Notes: generated by a model from the sequence alone, not told the origin. A stretch of DNA of 64,000 nucleotides from Pseudeuparius sepicola (GCA_963920635.1 OY987304.1:37882365-37946364), one strand, 5' to 3'; shown: positions 22,640 to 33,826, counted from the first letter of the stretch. Program-made: numbers and translations.

Positions 22640-23250
22640 AGTTTTTATAACTTAAACTCACTTGCAAAGTGACTTCCAGGCAAACTTTCTGTTATTCTAA
22701 GTATCGCAAAGTAGGAGTGCAGCAAAAACTTCAGTCAAATTTATGCCAGCTTGTTAATATTTCAGCCAATAGAAAATTTCCTTTGGGCTTATTGTGGGGG
22801 TGCTCAACACCTGAATACTGGACAAATCCAAGATATGCGCCTACTGTTTTTGTATCTTCCAGATATGGCACTTAGTATTTTCAACCAAGACATAATTTTA
22901 CAGGAAAAAGCTTTATATTTTCTGCAAAATATTTAGTACTATATTACCTTAACATTCCACTGTAGTTACATAGGTAGCAGCTCTATATACATTGCTTTAC
23001 TTATACAAACTTTATTTGGATGTTAGGTATTGTTGGAATATAATTTGTACCCTGCAAACGCTTTCTTCAATATGTGGAAATGAGTTTGATCTAGGAGCTC
23101 GACCAGTGCCACAGTAGCAGTATTATTCATATGTAGCCGTGATTACAGATGAACCTACTTACTTCTAAAAACTATAAATAGTTAATCCTAATCATTATTG
23201 GCTCAACCTTTGTTCGCCAAGTAACTCTCTGGTGCCCCTACACCTAGAGA
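22640..23250. other. No gene recognised
   Basis: No frame with a recognisable motif; no repeat structure. Confidence 0.3.
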
Positions 23251-23370
23251 CTATTTATTTTAAAGAGTCAGTAAGTCTAAACCAAATCTTGCCAACGGCT
23301 GACAGGGTGGCACTAGGTAGCACCCAGAGTTAGCATATGCCCGTTTCAATTTATTTTGTGTTGGAGGAAT
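23251..23370 (+). repeat. Dispersed repeat C, copy 1
   Basis: Shares with 53014-53120, in order, TTTATTTTAAAGAG, GGTAAGT/AGTAAGT, CACTAGGTAGCACCCAGAG against TACTAGGAAGCACGCAGAG, and a TTGGAGG end. About 115 bp; class unknown. Confidence 0.5.
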
Positions 23371-24244
23371 GCAAGTTGTACCACGTTTTTATCTGCTCCC
23401 TCTAAATCTGAACTCAACATTTTGTAATTTAGCCTCGTCCAAAAATTATAAGCGATCATTTTTTTAACTTGTATTCTATCCAACAGACTACGAATCCATT
23501 TACAGAATAGGTTGTAACATAAATAAATAAATATAAATAGATAAATCAATAACTATAATAAGATAGGTAATTATGCTAAAAGAAAAGTGATTTTGCATTA
23601 CTTGCATTACATATAAAAAACAATTTACAGAGCAGGACATTCATAAATTACCAAATGTTTACATACCAACATTAAAAAAATCGATGTAGAGAGTGGATGA
23701 AGTTATGAATGAAAATGATGAAGATGGCGGCCGAAGCGCGTCACACTATTCATTCATTCATATACGGCCACAACGACGCGCCTGTGTCACGTTTCTCACC
23801 CAGGCGCGTAATAACAAACAAGAAATACATAGTTAAAATAGGTATACTTACTTTTAAAAGATAATGTTCATAGACAGTACGACTATGAAGTTTATTTACT
23901 TATTCGTGAAACGTAATATTCGGGTTCAAGTTGTTCAATTTTTTTATTATAATTGTTTATTTATGAGTATTATAATCTACTTGTCACACTTTAAAGCGAA
24001 AAATTTATATTGTGACATGCTATATTTTCTAAAGCCTGTTTTACACTGACAAAAAGTGTGTGAAATGTTCACATACATATTATACAATTTATCTTACAAT
24101 ATGTTTTGTTTATGTATTCCGCTGCCAAGGCACAGCTCTCTCATTCGGGAAATAATCAAAAAACTACTCTCGGGCAGCAACGCAAGCATGTCTTGGTGAG
24201 CATGTTTAGTAAGAAAGTCCAAATTGAAATATATAGCCTTTATC
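23371..24244. other. No gene recognised
   Basis: AT-rich sequence with a GC-richer patch near 23725-23810 that shows no frame of interest. Confidence 0.3.
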
Positions 24245-24440
24245 AAGATCTGCTAGGATGGAACTAGGACATTCGGGTCTCAAAAATTATGTATATTGTG
24301 CAACATGTCAATGTTATGGTTTGCACTATTTCCACATTCAAATTAATTGTAGTAAAAAAAACTCTAAATCGTTTGGCTAAAATGCCAAATGCATTTTCAA
24401 CTTACTCTTCTAGCCAGACTTAATCTGTAAGATGCTTTGG
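24245..24440 (-). pseudogene. PIF/Harbinger transposase C-terminal remnant
   Basis: Read on the minus strand, a frame contains ENAFGILAKRFRVFFTTINL followed by residues resembling the conserved C-terminal helix and CCxxHN-like end of PIF/Harbinger DDE nucleases. Just upstream, in another frame, is YRLSLARRV, which precedes that motif in the family. A frameshift at about 24400 and later stops show decay. The earlier catalytic region is not recognisable. Confidence 0.6.
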
Positions 24441-24849
24441 ATGAAGATGGATATGTAATGTAATGTTGGCATCTACATATTTAGTAAACAAATCTGTCTA
24501 TTGTTTCTCATATGTCTTTGGTCGAGGGTCTCTGAAATGGCATTGTGATCTCTGTACATTGAATACAGATAAGACATTTTCTGCAGGCTTATCCGCGGCG
24601 TATGACACATCAGGATCTCTTAGGTGACGCTCTAGGCACGACAAGTTGACACGCTGTACCTAATCTTTAGACTGCATTTTATTCTATCGCTAAACTATAT
24701 TTCGAAAGTCGGGGCAACACGTCTTAAAAAAACAGCGGTGAAGAGCGCTGGGCAAAATGTATATTCCGTACTGCTCCTTAATATATATAATTCTGTGTGG
24801 TCTACTAATTGTCCTACACAGTACCGCCTTCTGCAGAGACCTGCACATA

Positions 24850-25860
24850 TTTTCAGTTAGAGATAGATATTCTTCAGCAATCTTTGCAGTCTAATACCAG
24901 TTGTTAAGACGATGATTGGAACCATCTGGACGATGTCCATTTTCCATTGCCTTCTTACTCGTTCCTCCAAGTCTTTGTACTTCGCGATCTTCTCGCGGGT
25001 TGTTGTTGTTTTGGGATGGCCACATTGATCAGAGTTGTCTTAAGTCCGGCTTAAGGAACTGTCAATTGCCAGACCAAGAAACTTTGAATTATTTAGATTC
25101 GGCAAAGACCGTAGCAGTGTCCTAACTTTTCGCTGCAGAGGTTGTTGGTCCAATTTTCAATTCTGAACGAGCAGCTGAGTACGGAGCACGCATACGTGTT
25201 TAGGGCCTTAAACAAATCCCTGCTGTTAAGATCAGTTTGCACCTCTTGTCTTTCTCTTTTGATGAATTCATTCGTTAAATCGATCTTCATTGTTCGATGG
25301 CCTATCCTTTGAGCCTGTTTCATCACAAGATACTACTTGTATGTATCTCCCGTGCTCTTTGCTGCCATGTCCTGGCCGTCCTGCATCTCCAGCGCGTCTT
25401 GATCGAGTTTTCCCCTGACGATGTTAAGAGTGGGCCATTAAGTATTTGCGTTAGATAGTTTTTGGTTGGGAACACCTGTTTTAAATGGTCCATATACAAT
25501 AGATAATTTGACTTGATCGCTTCTGTGTTGTTGTGATAGCGGGTTCATCGCCGTGTAGAACCATAGTAGTCTCAGTGAATCTCCATAGAAAATCTTTCTT
25601 CGAATTGGGATTGTGTTTGTTTCGATGTTACTGCTTGGGGTTCTGAATTGTATCTTAGTGTATCAAGTTGTCATGATGTGTTCTAAAAAGAAAACTGCAT
25701 AATGATCTCTTTTAATGCTTTTTTGTAGTCCGCAGAAGCTATATGTAGAGAGTTCGTTGGTTGGAGTGAGCCTCGTTCCATCACGCTGTGGCCAGTGTAG
25801 TTCTTTACTGATTCTTTAACGTAAGTTGACTTGAGTTTTCATTCTCATGAATGGTATTGC
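24850..25860 (-). pseudogene. Non-LTR retrotransposon reverse transcriptase remnant
   Basis: Pieces of an RT domain occur in the right order on the minus strand. ADYKKA (cf. the DYKKAFDS motif, RT region 3) lies near 25725. IPIRRKIFYGDSLRLLWF (cf. QGD-SPLLF, region 4) lies near 25600. A tract near 25300 reads MKQAQRIGHRTMKIDLTNEF, then FKALNTYACSVLSCSF. A REKIAKYKDLEERVRRQW tract lies near 25000. These tracts are characteristic of a family of insect non-LTR elements (R4/Dong-like by memory). Several frameshifts and stops separate them, so it is a pseudogene. The active-site YADD could not be located. Confidence 0.6.
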
Positions 25861-26531
25861 CGCACCTTGGCGAACCCTTAGCTTTGTTTGTATCATAAAA
25901 AAGCTTAAATTACAAAATAATTACTTCGGCGCAAGCGGTATAGAGCCAGGCCGCTTTAAACCTATTTTTAAATTTAATATTCAAGCTACGTGTCGCGGAA
26001 TAATGGTTGCGTTAAGTACCTTCAGGGCTGATATTAAAAATTATGGCCTAGACTAACGCACGCTCACTTGAACCATTCGATTCAGTTGGTCGTTTTTCTG
26101 GATTATGAAAATGGGGATTTTTATCTGTGGCGATATTTCATTTGGGCAATTATTGTGGGGGCGAATGTTTTCTGCTTATTTAAATGTGTGAGAAGTTTTG
26201 ACTAATGGCGCGAGTGCACACGTGCTTTGTTTATTTTCACACCAAACAGGCCTGCGAGCCGTAAATCTTTGAATAGTGTTTTATTTATCGTATAGATGCA
26301 ATTTTGTAGCTGCAGATAGTAAACAGCAGAAATTGTGGAATTTGCGCTCATATTTTTCATCGGAATATAACACGCTAATAACATAAACAAAACTCCCAAA
26401 TTTTAAAAATTTGTGACTTTTATTACAACATATGGCTGGCAAAATGTCCACAAGTTTCAAACATTTTGTGCAGGAATTAAATATAAAAATAGATTGTTTT
26501 AGTCATGATGTAAAAAATAGTATATTGTACA
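25861..26531. other. No gene recognised
   Basis: Moderate composition; no motif-bearing frames. Confidence 0.3.
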
Positions 26532-26632
26532 AGCATGGAATGACACTCATTTCCCACGAGTATGACAGTTTTCGGCACGAGCCGCAGGCGAGTGCTGCAA
26601 GTCATATGAGTGGGAAATGAGCATTCCGTGCT
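26532..26632. repeat. 101-bp hairpin
   Basis: AGCATGGAATGACACTCATT, continuing to CCCACGAGTATGAC, pairs imperfectly with GTCATATGAGTGGGAAATGA, continuing to GCATTCCGTGCT, around a GC-rich loop. Downstream, TTTTTCTACGACTGTA (about 26648-26664) faces CAGTCGTAGAAAAA at about 28781, on the far side of the Crypton remnant. These may be inverted ends of the same block. Confidence 0.55.
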
Positions 26633-26675
26633 AGTTTTACACTATACTTTTTCTACGACTGTACCTATACCTACA

Positions 26676-27030
26676 GGGTGTCTATTGACGGAGGGCCACT
26701 CGACAAATATGAATTTTTCGGAGAACTTTATTTGAAAGAAAAAAATGCTTTTTTGTTGTGCTAACTTTGAGTAAAAACACATTTGAGGTCCATGGCCTAC
26801 TTTCCGTGATATGTTTGAAAAACCCGAAAATTGACGAAACTTCTTCGGCTTGTAACTTTTTTGTTTTAAGAGTTACCGAAAATTTTTTTAAAGGGGGCAA
26901 AGTTGATTTGTTTAAGCCTACTTTGTCAGAATTTGGAAAAATGCCACGGTTTAATAAGTGCTCTTTTAGCACTTACCTAAAAAATTTACTCATTTATTGT
27001 AATATTTCTATGACCCCGCGAATGATTTAG
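26676..27030 (+). mobile_element. Mariner-type terminal fragment
   Basis: TA followed by CAGGGTGTCTATTGACGG resembles a mariner tip. No inverted partner was found downstream, so the extent to about 27030 is a guess. Confidence 0.35.
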
Positions 27031-27233
27031 GTACATATTTTCATGTTTTCAGTATTTTTTTAACAACAAACTACATTGCATATCATGGAAATTTCTTGCG
27101 AGGTGACTGTAAGTATCTCGCACATAGTATTTTTCAAAATTCAAGTAAGTTCAAGTACAAAGTTTGACACATTTTAGTTTTTTTTACATTTATTTATTTC
27201 GAATATTAACAAAATTATTTCTTATGTCTACAT

Positions 27234-28454
27234 CTATTTGTTATTAACAATATTGGATGTTATGTTGCTACAATTATTAAAAATCATTTTCGGAGAATTT
27301 GAATTTCTCGTTTCTATATTTCTAATATCTTGAAATGTTTCAGTTTCTGTAAATGGAGCATCACTTTTTGGTGATGTAGTGGATTTTAAAATTGTATCCG
27401 CTACCTGATATTTCTTTTTTATTGACTCGTCAATATAACCTTCCGCCACAGCAGTTGACCTCCAACCACCATGCCTTTTAAGTGATGTTATATCCTCACC
27501 TGCATCTATTAGTATTGTCGCAGAAGATCGTCGAAAACTGTGTCCGGTAAGTATACAATTGAGGATTCGGTAGGTGTAAATATTTGGCAATTTGTTTACT
27601 TACATTTCCTATTTTATTTATACCTACTCTTTGTGTAGTGCATTTACCTTTCTGATAATTTACAAAAAAAAGGAATAATGAACATTATGTGGACGAAGTT
27701 GAATATATTTTTTCACGATGTCATAAAACTCTCCTGTTATGGTAAATTTTCTAGATACTTTTGTTTTCGTGTTTGGCAAGTCAACTAAAATGTCCGAGTT
27801 CAAATCTTTAATGTTGCTAGATCGCAGCTTATATAATTCATCTCGCCGGCAAGCCCCCATTACTCCCATAACTAATACAACCTGAAAAATATATTTTTGA
27901 AGGTTTTCGTGTTTTTACAAATATCTCTGTGGCCAGAACTGATATAGAAAATGGAAATATCACCGTGTGGACAAGTATAGGTACCTATCTAATAAGGACA
28001 AAAGTGTTAACTAAACTTACCTTTGTTAATAGATATTGACTATCTGGTGCATCCTTTAAAAATCTATTGATTTCTTAATTTCTTCCGAAGTGAAAGTTTT
28101 TAATTTTTGTGGACTGTAACCATCTGATTGCCTTTTTAAAAAATGCCCTTAATTTGGCATATTTTGCAATATCGATACCGTTCTTGATGTTTAATGTAGT
28201 ACGTAACATCGAATATTGTGCCCATAAAGTTGATGGCTTAAATTTTTTGGATATTTCGCCAAAAGATGCCATTAAAACATTTTCAGAATATGAATTGGCT
28301 TTTTGAGCATTCCTCCAATCAATATAAACAGTCTATATGTATTCTCATACTTCTCCTTCGAAATTTGTGGTATTAAATTTTCCGCAGTTTGATTTGCCGC
28401 CTCCAAAATATGAGGTGGTGTCAATTGCAACTCATTATCGCTGGAACTTTCCAT
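27234..28454 (-). pseudogene. Crypton-type tyrosine recombinase pseudogene
   Basis: Minus-strand remains of a protein of roughly 380-400 residues. The N-terminus reads MESSSDNELQLTPPHILEAA. A middle section contains ISKKFKPSTLWAQYSML. The catalytic half has MGACRRDEL (box I arginine), TGHSFRRSSATIL (HxxR), LKRHGGW and AEGYI (candidate tyrosine). These match the R-H-R-(H/W)-Y arrangement of tyrosine recombinases and the Crypton elements found in arthropods. At least four frameshifts break it: near 28330, near 28160, in a T-run near 27670, and a small insertion near 27550. An intron at 27882-28020 is recognisable. Crypton proteins mobilise DNA by strand exchange rather than DDE chemistry. This copy cannot be active. 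Confidence 0.75.
27882..28020 (-). other. Intron in the Crypton pseudogene
   Basis: On the minus strand the sequence AACAAAG|GTAAGTTTAG is a strong donor and TATATTTTTCAG|GTTGTATTAG a good acceptor with a pyrimidine tract, giving 139 bp. Joining them keeps one frame (…QYLLTK then VVLVMGVMGACRRDEL), which is the order expected for the family. This frame continuity is the main evidence for the intron. Confidence 0.7.
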
Positions 28455-28459
28455 TTTTT

Positions 28460-29217
28460 TTTATAAATTACTAGTAACTAATTGATATTTTCACTTTCAA
28501 AATGAATGTAAACAGACACAAATTAATAACGTTGAACTGTCACATTTAGCGTTCCCAGCGCAAAATCCTTTATCTATGTTCCCCGCGTTTAGTTGCCTTT
28601 GTTTTCCATGGCCTCCTACTACTTTAGTCAACATTTACTTGCGGACCCGTGCACAATGATATTCCCGCACTGGTTACTATGGCAACCCGTGCACAATAAC
28701 ATTCCCGCACCGGTTGCCCAAAACCGTATACAATGTACTACATTTCTCAATTAAAAACGATCATACAATTAGGCCATTCCTTTACAGTCGTAGAAAAACT
28801 TAATATACGAATCCTAAATTAAAAAAAAAATAATAAAATCATCCCAATAAAAATAAAAAATTACTTACATTGCGCACAGACACGCGATTACTTTCACAGA
28901 AATCTCAAAAAATGTAGAAATAAAGTATCAAACTGAACAAGCAACTCTCCAAATGTGCAAACACGCACAATAGTCGCATAAACCGTCATTGTTTAAGGGA
29001 GCTTGTCAAAGAAGGCATCTATCAACATGACTTGAAGTTCATGGTCTTTTCCGATTTTTTTCACCAATCGTAAAATATCGCAATAACTCAATTAAACTCA
29101 AAAAAAGTTTTAAAACAAAGTAAAACACTTTATACTTATAGCACTCTACAAAAACAGGAGAATATTGCCGCACGCCGAAAACCTCGCCGAAAACTCAAAC
29201 GCACGAAGGCCGTATAA
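28460..29217. other. Crypton upstream region and spacer
   Basis: Includes two near-direct copies of CCCGTGCACAATRAYATTCCCGCAC at about 28648 and 28688, perhaps the terminal or promoter part of the Crypton block. No coding sequence. Confidence 0.35.
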
Positions 29218-29280
29218 CACTATATAAGCTACTTCTTTTGCTTAATTCCGCACTCCGCACACCAAAACTTTGTTTTTTGC

Positions 29281-29330
29281 ACTCGACGTGCGTTTCGTTA
29301 ACCACGTTAGCATCAGCAGGAGATGATTAA
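29281..29330 (-). ncRNA. Hammerhead-ribozyme-like motif, minus copy
   Basis: On the minus strand: CTGCTGATG (degenerate CTGATGA), GCTAACGTGGTTAAC stem II, GAAACGCACGTC (GAAA, mini stem III, cleavage GTC), then GAGTGCAAA. One core change makes it probably inactive. Confidence 0.5.
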
Positions 29331-29370
29331 GTCTAATCTTCTTATTCCTAAATTCCTATAACTTAATCAT

Positions 29371-29415
29371 CTCCTGATGATGCTAACTTGGTTACCTAGC
29401 GAAACGCGCGTCGAG
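29371..29415 (+). ncRNA. Hammerhead ribozyme motif, plus copy
   Basis: All invariant core elements are present: CTGATGA at 29374-29380, GAAA at 29401-29404, and cleavage triplet GTC at 29410-29412. Stem III is minimal (A-C...G-T closing a GCGC loop). Stem II pairs GCTAAC with GTTA..AGC but carries an extra CCT. Stem I begins with CTC (29371-29373) pairing GAG (29413-29415). The short open stem III is typical of the hammerheads described in Penelope-like elements. Of the three copies here, this one has the best chance of retaining cleavage. Confidence 0.65.
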
Positions 29416-29629
29416 TGCAAAAAAGATAGTTTTGGTGTGTGGAGTTAAGCAAAAGAAATATTTTCTAAATGCTCCTAAACATTTTGGAGCTTCACTACAT
29501 TACTCTCTTGTTTATAACGAATATTTTTTTGTTATTACATCGATCATCATCTATCTTTATCACGAGATCCACAAATTCGAGTTAAATAAATTTAGTATAA
29601 AATTTTTCAAAAACGGAAAAAGATAATGC

Positions 29630-29740
29630 CACAAAGTTTAATATCATTTTAATTGCCTTGATGATCAGATTTCAAAAATGCAAAAATATATAGGGTGTTC
29701 CATTAAAAAAAACATAAGTTATGTCTGCCACGGCTTTCTA
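29630..29740 (+). repeat. Dispersed repeat E, copy 1 (mariner-tip associated)
   Basis: Aligns directly with 35385-35490: TATCATTTTAA, AGATTTCAAAAATG, then AGGGTGTTCCATT against AGGTTGTTCCGTT. The last part looks like a mariner tip. A CACCCTGTACAGG end at about 29871 faces it but does not match as an inverted repeat. Confidence 0.45.
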
Positions 29741-29889
29741 GAACACACTGTACATGGTCCAATAGCGTCACAAAAAACTTTGTATTAGTATCTAAAACTT
29801 TTGTAAAAAAACTTTTTTTCTAACCTCAAAAACGAGCAAGTTAAGGGAGGTGTCAATTTATAATTAACCACCCTGTACAGGAGTTTGTT

Positions 29890-32181
29890 ATATTAACGTA
29901 CCGTATTTTCCTACCATGAATTTAACTTATTCTAATCATAATACATATTAATGTTTCATACATTGCCGCAATTTAAAATTGCGTTTTTGAAGAATAACTT
30001 TTTAACGGAAGAGAATGAAGAAAAATGGCATTAATAAATAATATTCAGAAAAATAAGGGTTTTCGAACGATGTAACCAAAGTGATATGTTGGTTGAAAAA
30101 CATATTTCTTTGCGTCGCGCCGCCTCGCGTCCTCTTTGCAAAGAGACACTAAATGGGCCAATTTATTCCTTTACACACCCTATATCATCTCCCATATACA
30201 ATATTTCCATATCTTCGACCGTTTTCCACCAACAGAGGCTGGGCTTCTGAAAATGATAACCCTGTACATTAATATTATGTACGACTTTTTTTTTCAGTGC
30301 AGATGCATATTTATGAAATCGGCTTCAAAATTAGCTGTCGAGTACAAGGAAAAATAAAAGAATATTTATAGGCATTAACTGAATTTACCAAGGACGAAAA
30401 CTTTTCTTAAGGTTGCAGTAGGTATTTTTTCCAACAATCCACTTTTTTGATGATGCAAGACAATGACGTCAAAAGTCAAAACCTAATAGACGTGGTGCCC
30501 CATTGTTAAAATGCCCTTTATTTTGACTCCAAGATTAAAAAATATATCCATACTACTCTAAAAACATCCTACAAACAAAGACAGAAAGTCAACCATCAAC
30601 CAACTATATACACCCGGTGATTCCCGGTTATAGATCCTCCAGAATCACACTTAGGTATCGCATGTTTTTTCTTGTTTGGGGGCGCCGGAAGCATCGGAAC
30701 CTCACCTGAAGACTCGGGGGATGGCCTAACGACGCCAGCCTCCAAGCCCAGAGTCGAAATAAGTTCGCTACGGCTCGACAAAAAGGGGCAATTTCTGACA
30801 ATCTCGCGACATTTTCGGAATAATTTAATCGATTGTGATTAGTTCTGGGCGTCAAGCGTTTATCAAAACAAACCTGTCTATAGGTTCTGACGTCATTGAT
30901 GCAAGATTACTTTAATATTTCCTTGAATGTCATCATATAATGAATGAATGTCATTCCTTTTGCGATATTGGTTCGTTATTTTCTTCTTGCTTCGTACCAA
31001 CTAGGTAAGTGCAAGACTCTCCTTGTTCCCCAAACCATAATGTTATCGTTCCCCTTCCATGGCACTTGAATCTCAATAGCCTCAGTGGTAGGTAACCCGA
31101 AAAATATTTGAGAAAACAACGGCGCTGAACCCGATCTCAAGGATGCCGAGTAGCCCGGTCCCGCCGAGACGGTGAATTTTTGCATAAAATAAGGGGATCC
31201 AGAAAATAATAAGAAAAGAATTAACGCCAAAACGAAACTTGCTCGTTTCGCGCAGCAACTGGGAATCGCGAGAAACTTAATACCTTTAAGTAGGAGGGCG
31301 GAAAACGGGGAATAAATTCTCGTCTCTACAAGCCGAGGTCGTAATTTTTGTGGGTATTCTGCATTTTTGCACCCAGAGATATTCTCCAGGAAATGTCCGC
31401 ATGTATATGAAATATGACCGGAGTACAAGAAAAATAAAAACCGCTAAAGTGTGATTACCATTCGCACATTGTGGAGAATGAGAGTTATAAAGGAATAGTC
31501 ATTCCAGTCACACATATCAAGAATACACTATATTTTTTGTAGCAGACCAAACTTATATTTTCTGGAATAGTCAGATCGCAATGTTGTAAGCTGTGGAAGC
31601 TTTATAAAGGCGCGAATTGTGTTTTCGAACATTTGTAATCTGACAAATTTGCCAAGATTAAATTTGTAATATATTCTCTGGCAGCCTTACTGCAACATCT
31701 CGTTCCATAAAGTCTATGATTTATTCATTTTTGGCAATGTTCATAGCGTTATCTACGTGGAGCATTCGCCATTGAAAGTAGTAACTACATACTGAAGTTC
31801 GCAGAAAAAAAACCGTTTTGTCTTCTAAATAATAGAAATAAAAAATAATTGTTCGGAAATACAGCCCCAGTAATAATATGGAACTTATTTTCGATACTAT
31901 TCACTTCAGATTCACCTTAATTTTTATATTTTCACCCTAGCGAAATATGGTAAGTAAATAAGGATGTTATTCCTATAGAAAAATTTCCGGTGAGTTTAAT
32001 GGGATTGTCAAGATACTAATCAAACTAATATTTTACAAACGGAACATTCTATAAATTTTTACATTTTTGAAATATACTTTTTACTAGTTATTGAAATGAA
32101 AATAAAACTTCATACCACTATCTTTTACCGTTTATCAAATATTGCATTTTCATATACCTATTATATACTAGATATAGTTGA
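29890..32181. other. No gene recognised; one unassigned open frame
   Basis: The most notable item is a 150-codon minus-strand frame at 30976-31428 in a less AT-rich stretch. Its product has one hydrophobic run (SFVLALILFLLF, about residues 84-95) and no motif that I recognise. There is no supporting splice or repeat context, so I do not call it a gene. The remainder is AT-rich and featureless. Confidence 0.3.
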
Positions 32182-32476
32182 GTCGCTTTCACGGGCGTAG
32201 CCCCCGAAACCCCCCCCTCCCCCCCCCGAAATAAGCAAAATATTACCTAATATTATACCGAAAAAATACGAGGAGTGAAGAGTTAAATTATTATTACGTT
32301 TGAATATATGTAGTAATAGTAGCGCCTAGCGCCATCTTTTGACGAGAGGCAGACGCAGTTGCAGCCGAACTATTTTGTATTGTAGGGACACTTTGCGTTG
32401 TTTCTCGATTATTCGCCACGCCCCTCGGTCGAAATGAGCGGAACTTTGTGAAAGTTCGTGGAAGTTACTGGGCTGC

Positions 32477-32483
32477 TATATAA
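32477..32483 (+). promoter_or_regulatory. TATA box of the hAT element
   Basis: TATATAA in a GC-rich context (GGGCTGC before, GCGGCGCCGCGG after), about 35-40 bp upstream of GGCAGTATTG, a plausible initiator. About 110 bp downstream, TGTAAGTGAG resembles a splice donor. This looks like the transposase promoter retained in a deleted copy. Confidence 0.5.
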
Positions 32484-32597
32484 GCGGCGCCGCGGCGCGT
32501 GACCGCGCTTACGGCAGTATTGTTCCATGCGAACTCGAAGCGAATAAAAGTGAAAAGTGGTGAACGAATAGTGAAGAGAATTAAGTGTACCGTGTAA

Positions 32598-33100
32598 GTG
32601 AGTAATTTTAGTGCACTGTTATTCGATGACCTTGTTAAGGATAGATACGTGAATCATTATTACTGTCGAAAAATGGAGGGGAAGAAAAGGAAGGGTGATA
32701 AACCTAAAGGTATGGACTACTGGAAAAAGTGGTGTAGTCAAGGTCAAGGGGTTTCTAATAAAGAAACAAATTTGGATTTAGCTATCAAAGCTTCAGCTAC
32801 CTTGCATGCTGATAAGAAGACTGCCTACCCCGAAATCTAGTTTGGAATGCCTAGATATGTGCGATAAAAACCTTTATCCTAATATTTACACATTACTACA
32901 AATCTTGGCTACCATTCCTGTATCCACTGCTACCCCAGAAAGGTCTTTCTCGAGCCTAAGGAGACTGAAAAACTATTTACGAAACACTACAAGTGAAAAC
33001 AGACTTAATGGTTAATGAACATTCACTATGGAACAGAAATTCATGCAGATGAAGTAGTGGATATACTTAAAAGAAAAAGCCGAAGATTTCTTCTTTAATG
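32598..33100 (+). pseudogene. hAT transposase, ends only
   Basis: The first part (32598-32840) begins at a non-ATG codon and contains MEGKKRKGDKPKGMDYWKKW, a basic N-terminal region. The second part (32806-33015, overlapping in another frame) has LATIPVSTATPERSFSSLRR followed by LKNYLRNT and RLNG, the conserved C-terminal hAT dimerisation motif. After the next stop, IHADEVVDILKRKSRRF continues the family pattern to about 33096. The DDE core between them is deleted, so the product could not transpose. Confidence 0.75.
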
Positions 33101-33391
33101 GTTTTAGATTTAGCGCAGAGGAACGAAATTAATTTATCCATTTCATTTAAAGTTAAGAACTTTATAAATATGTCGTAGTTTTTCGGATGAATATATAGAT
33201 ATTAAATTTCATGTAAGTATATTTTTGTTGTTTTATTTACTTCTCAAACTAACCCCCCCCCCCCCCCAAAACTAAATCCTGGCTACGCCCGTGGTCGCTT
33301 TATGATTTCCAAAGCCAATTCTTTTCTTATTTTATAAATATCAATATGCCCAAATATGTTGAGCATCAATTAAACCTGTGCACAAAACGTA

Positions 33392-33826
33392 CAGACCGAG
33401 TCATTTTCGATGGTTTTATATGGTATCTCCGTTATTTGTATAGATAGAAAAAAACAAGGTAGGTGTTTATTAGTTAATTTTTTGAATTGTTGAATTATTA
33501 AGTTGAACTTCAGTGCCTTGGTAGGTAAAATAACTATTTTTTAGAAAAACTGTTTACTCCAATGGATTCTACGTAAAAAAGTGCGTATAAAGCGTTTTCA
33601 ACGAAATATATAGGTTTAAAAACAAATGAGCTATGATAATTGTAAAAAATAGCAAAAATTTCAAAAACGCCCTGTATCTGCTAAAGTATTGGAGATATCA
33701 GAGATCTGTTTTGAGCATCGTAAATATCTCAAAAAATTAACTCATGAACACCTAGGTACCTTGTTTTTTTCTATCTATACAAATAACGCAGATACTCCAT
33801 AAAACCATCGAAAATGACTCAGTCTG
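33392..33826. mobile_element. 435-bp mariner-type MITE
   Basis: Tips CAGACCGAGTCATTTTCGAT and ATCGAAAATGACTCAGTCTG with TA on both outer sides. The inverted repeats continue through GTATAGATAGAAAAAAACAA for about 90 bp. No coding content. Confidence 0.75.

Larger units (their letters stand above)
29218..29457. mobile_element. Head-to-head pair of ribozyme-bearing Penelope-type repeats
   Basis: Two inverted copies of one unit (29218-29322 minus; 29355-29457 plus) meet around a spacer GTCTAATCTTCTTATTCCTA. Each copy runs from the hammerhead motif to TTTTGGTGTGTGGAGTTAAG. The third copy at 4640-4790 shows that the spacer belongs to the unit. Inverted partial copies are common for Penelope-like retroelements. 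Confidence 0.6.
32190..33293 (+). mobile_element. Internally deleted hAT element with intact 8-bp TSD
   Basis: Ends CACGGGCGTAGCC and GGCTACGCCCGTG are perfect inverted repeats. They are flanked by GTCGCTTT on both sides (32182-32189 and 33294-33301), the 8-bp target duplication characteristic of hAT. A C-run lies just inside the right end and another inside the left. The 1.1-kb interior keeps a GC-rich promoter-like part, a short N-terminal frame and the C-terminal dimerisation segment of a hAT transposase. The catalytic middle is missing. Confidence 0.85.

Noticed and set aside
29693..29880. Small mariner MITE between AGGGTGTTCC and CACCCTGTACAGG
   Set aside because: The inward sequences of the two ends do not match each other beyond the CAGGGTG tip.
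30976..31428. 150-codon minus-strand open frame
   Set aside because: Open frame in less AT-rich DNA, but no recognisable domain, splice context or repeat association; not called as a gene.
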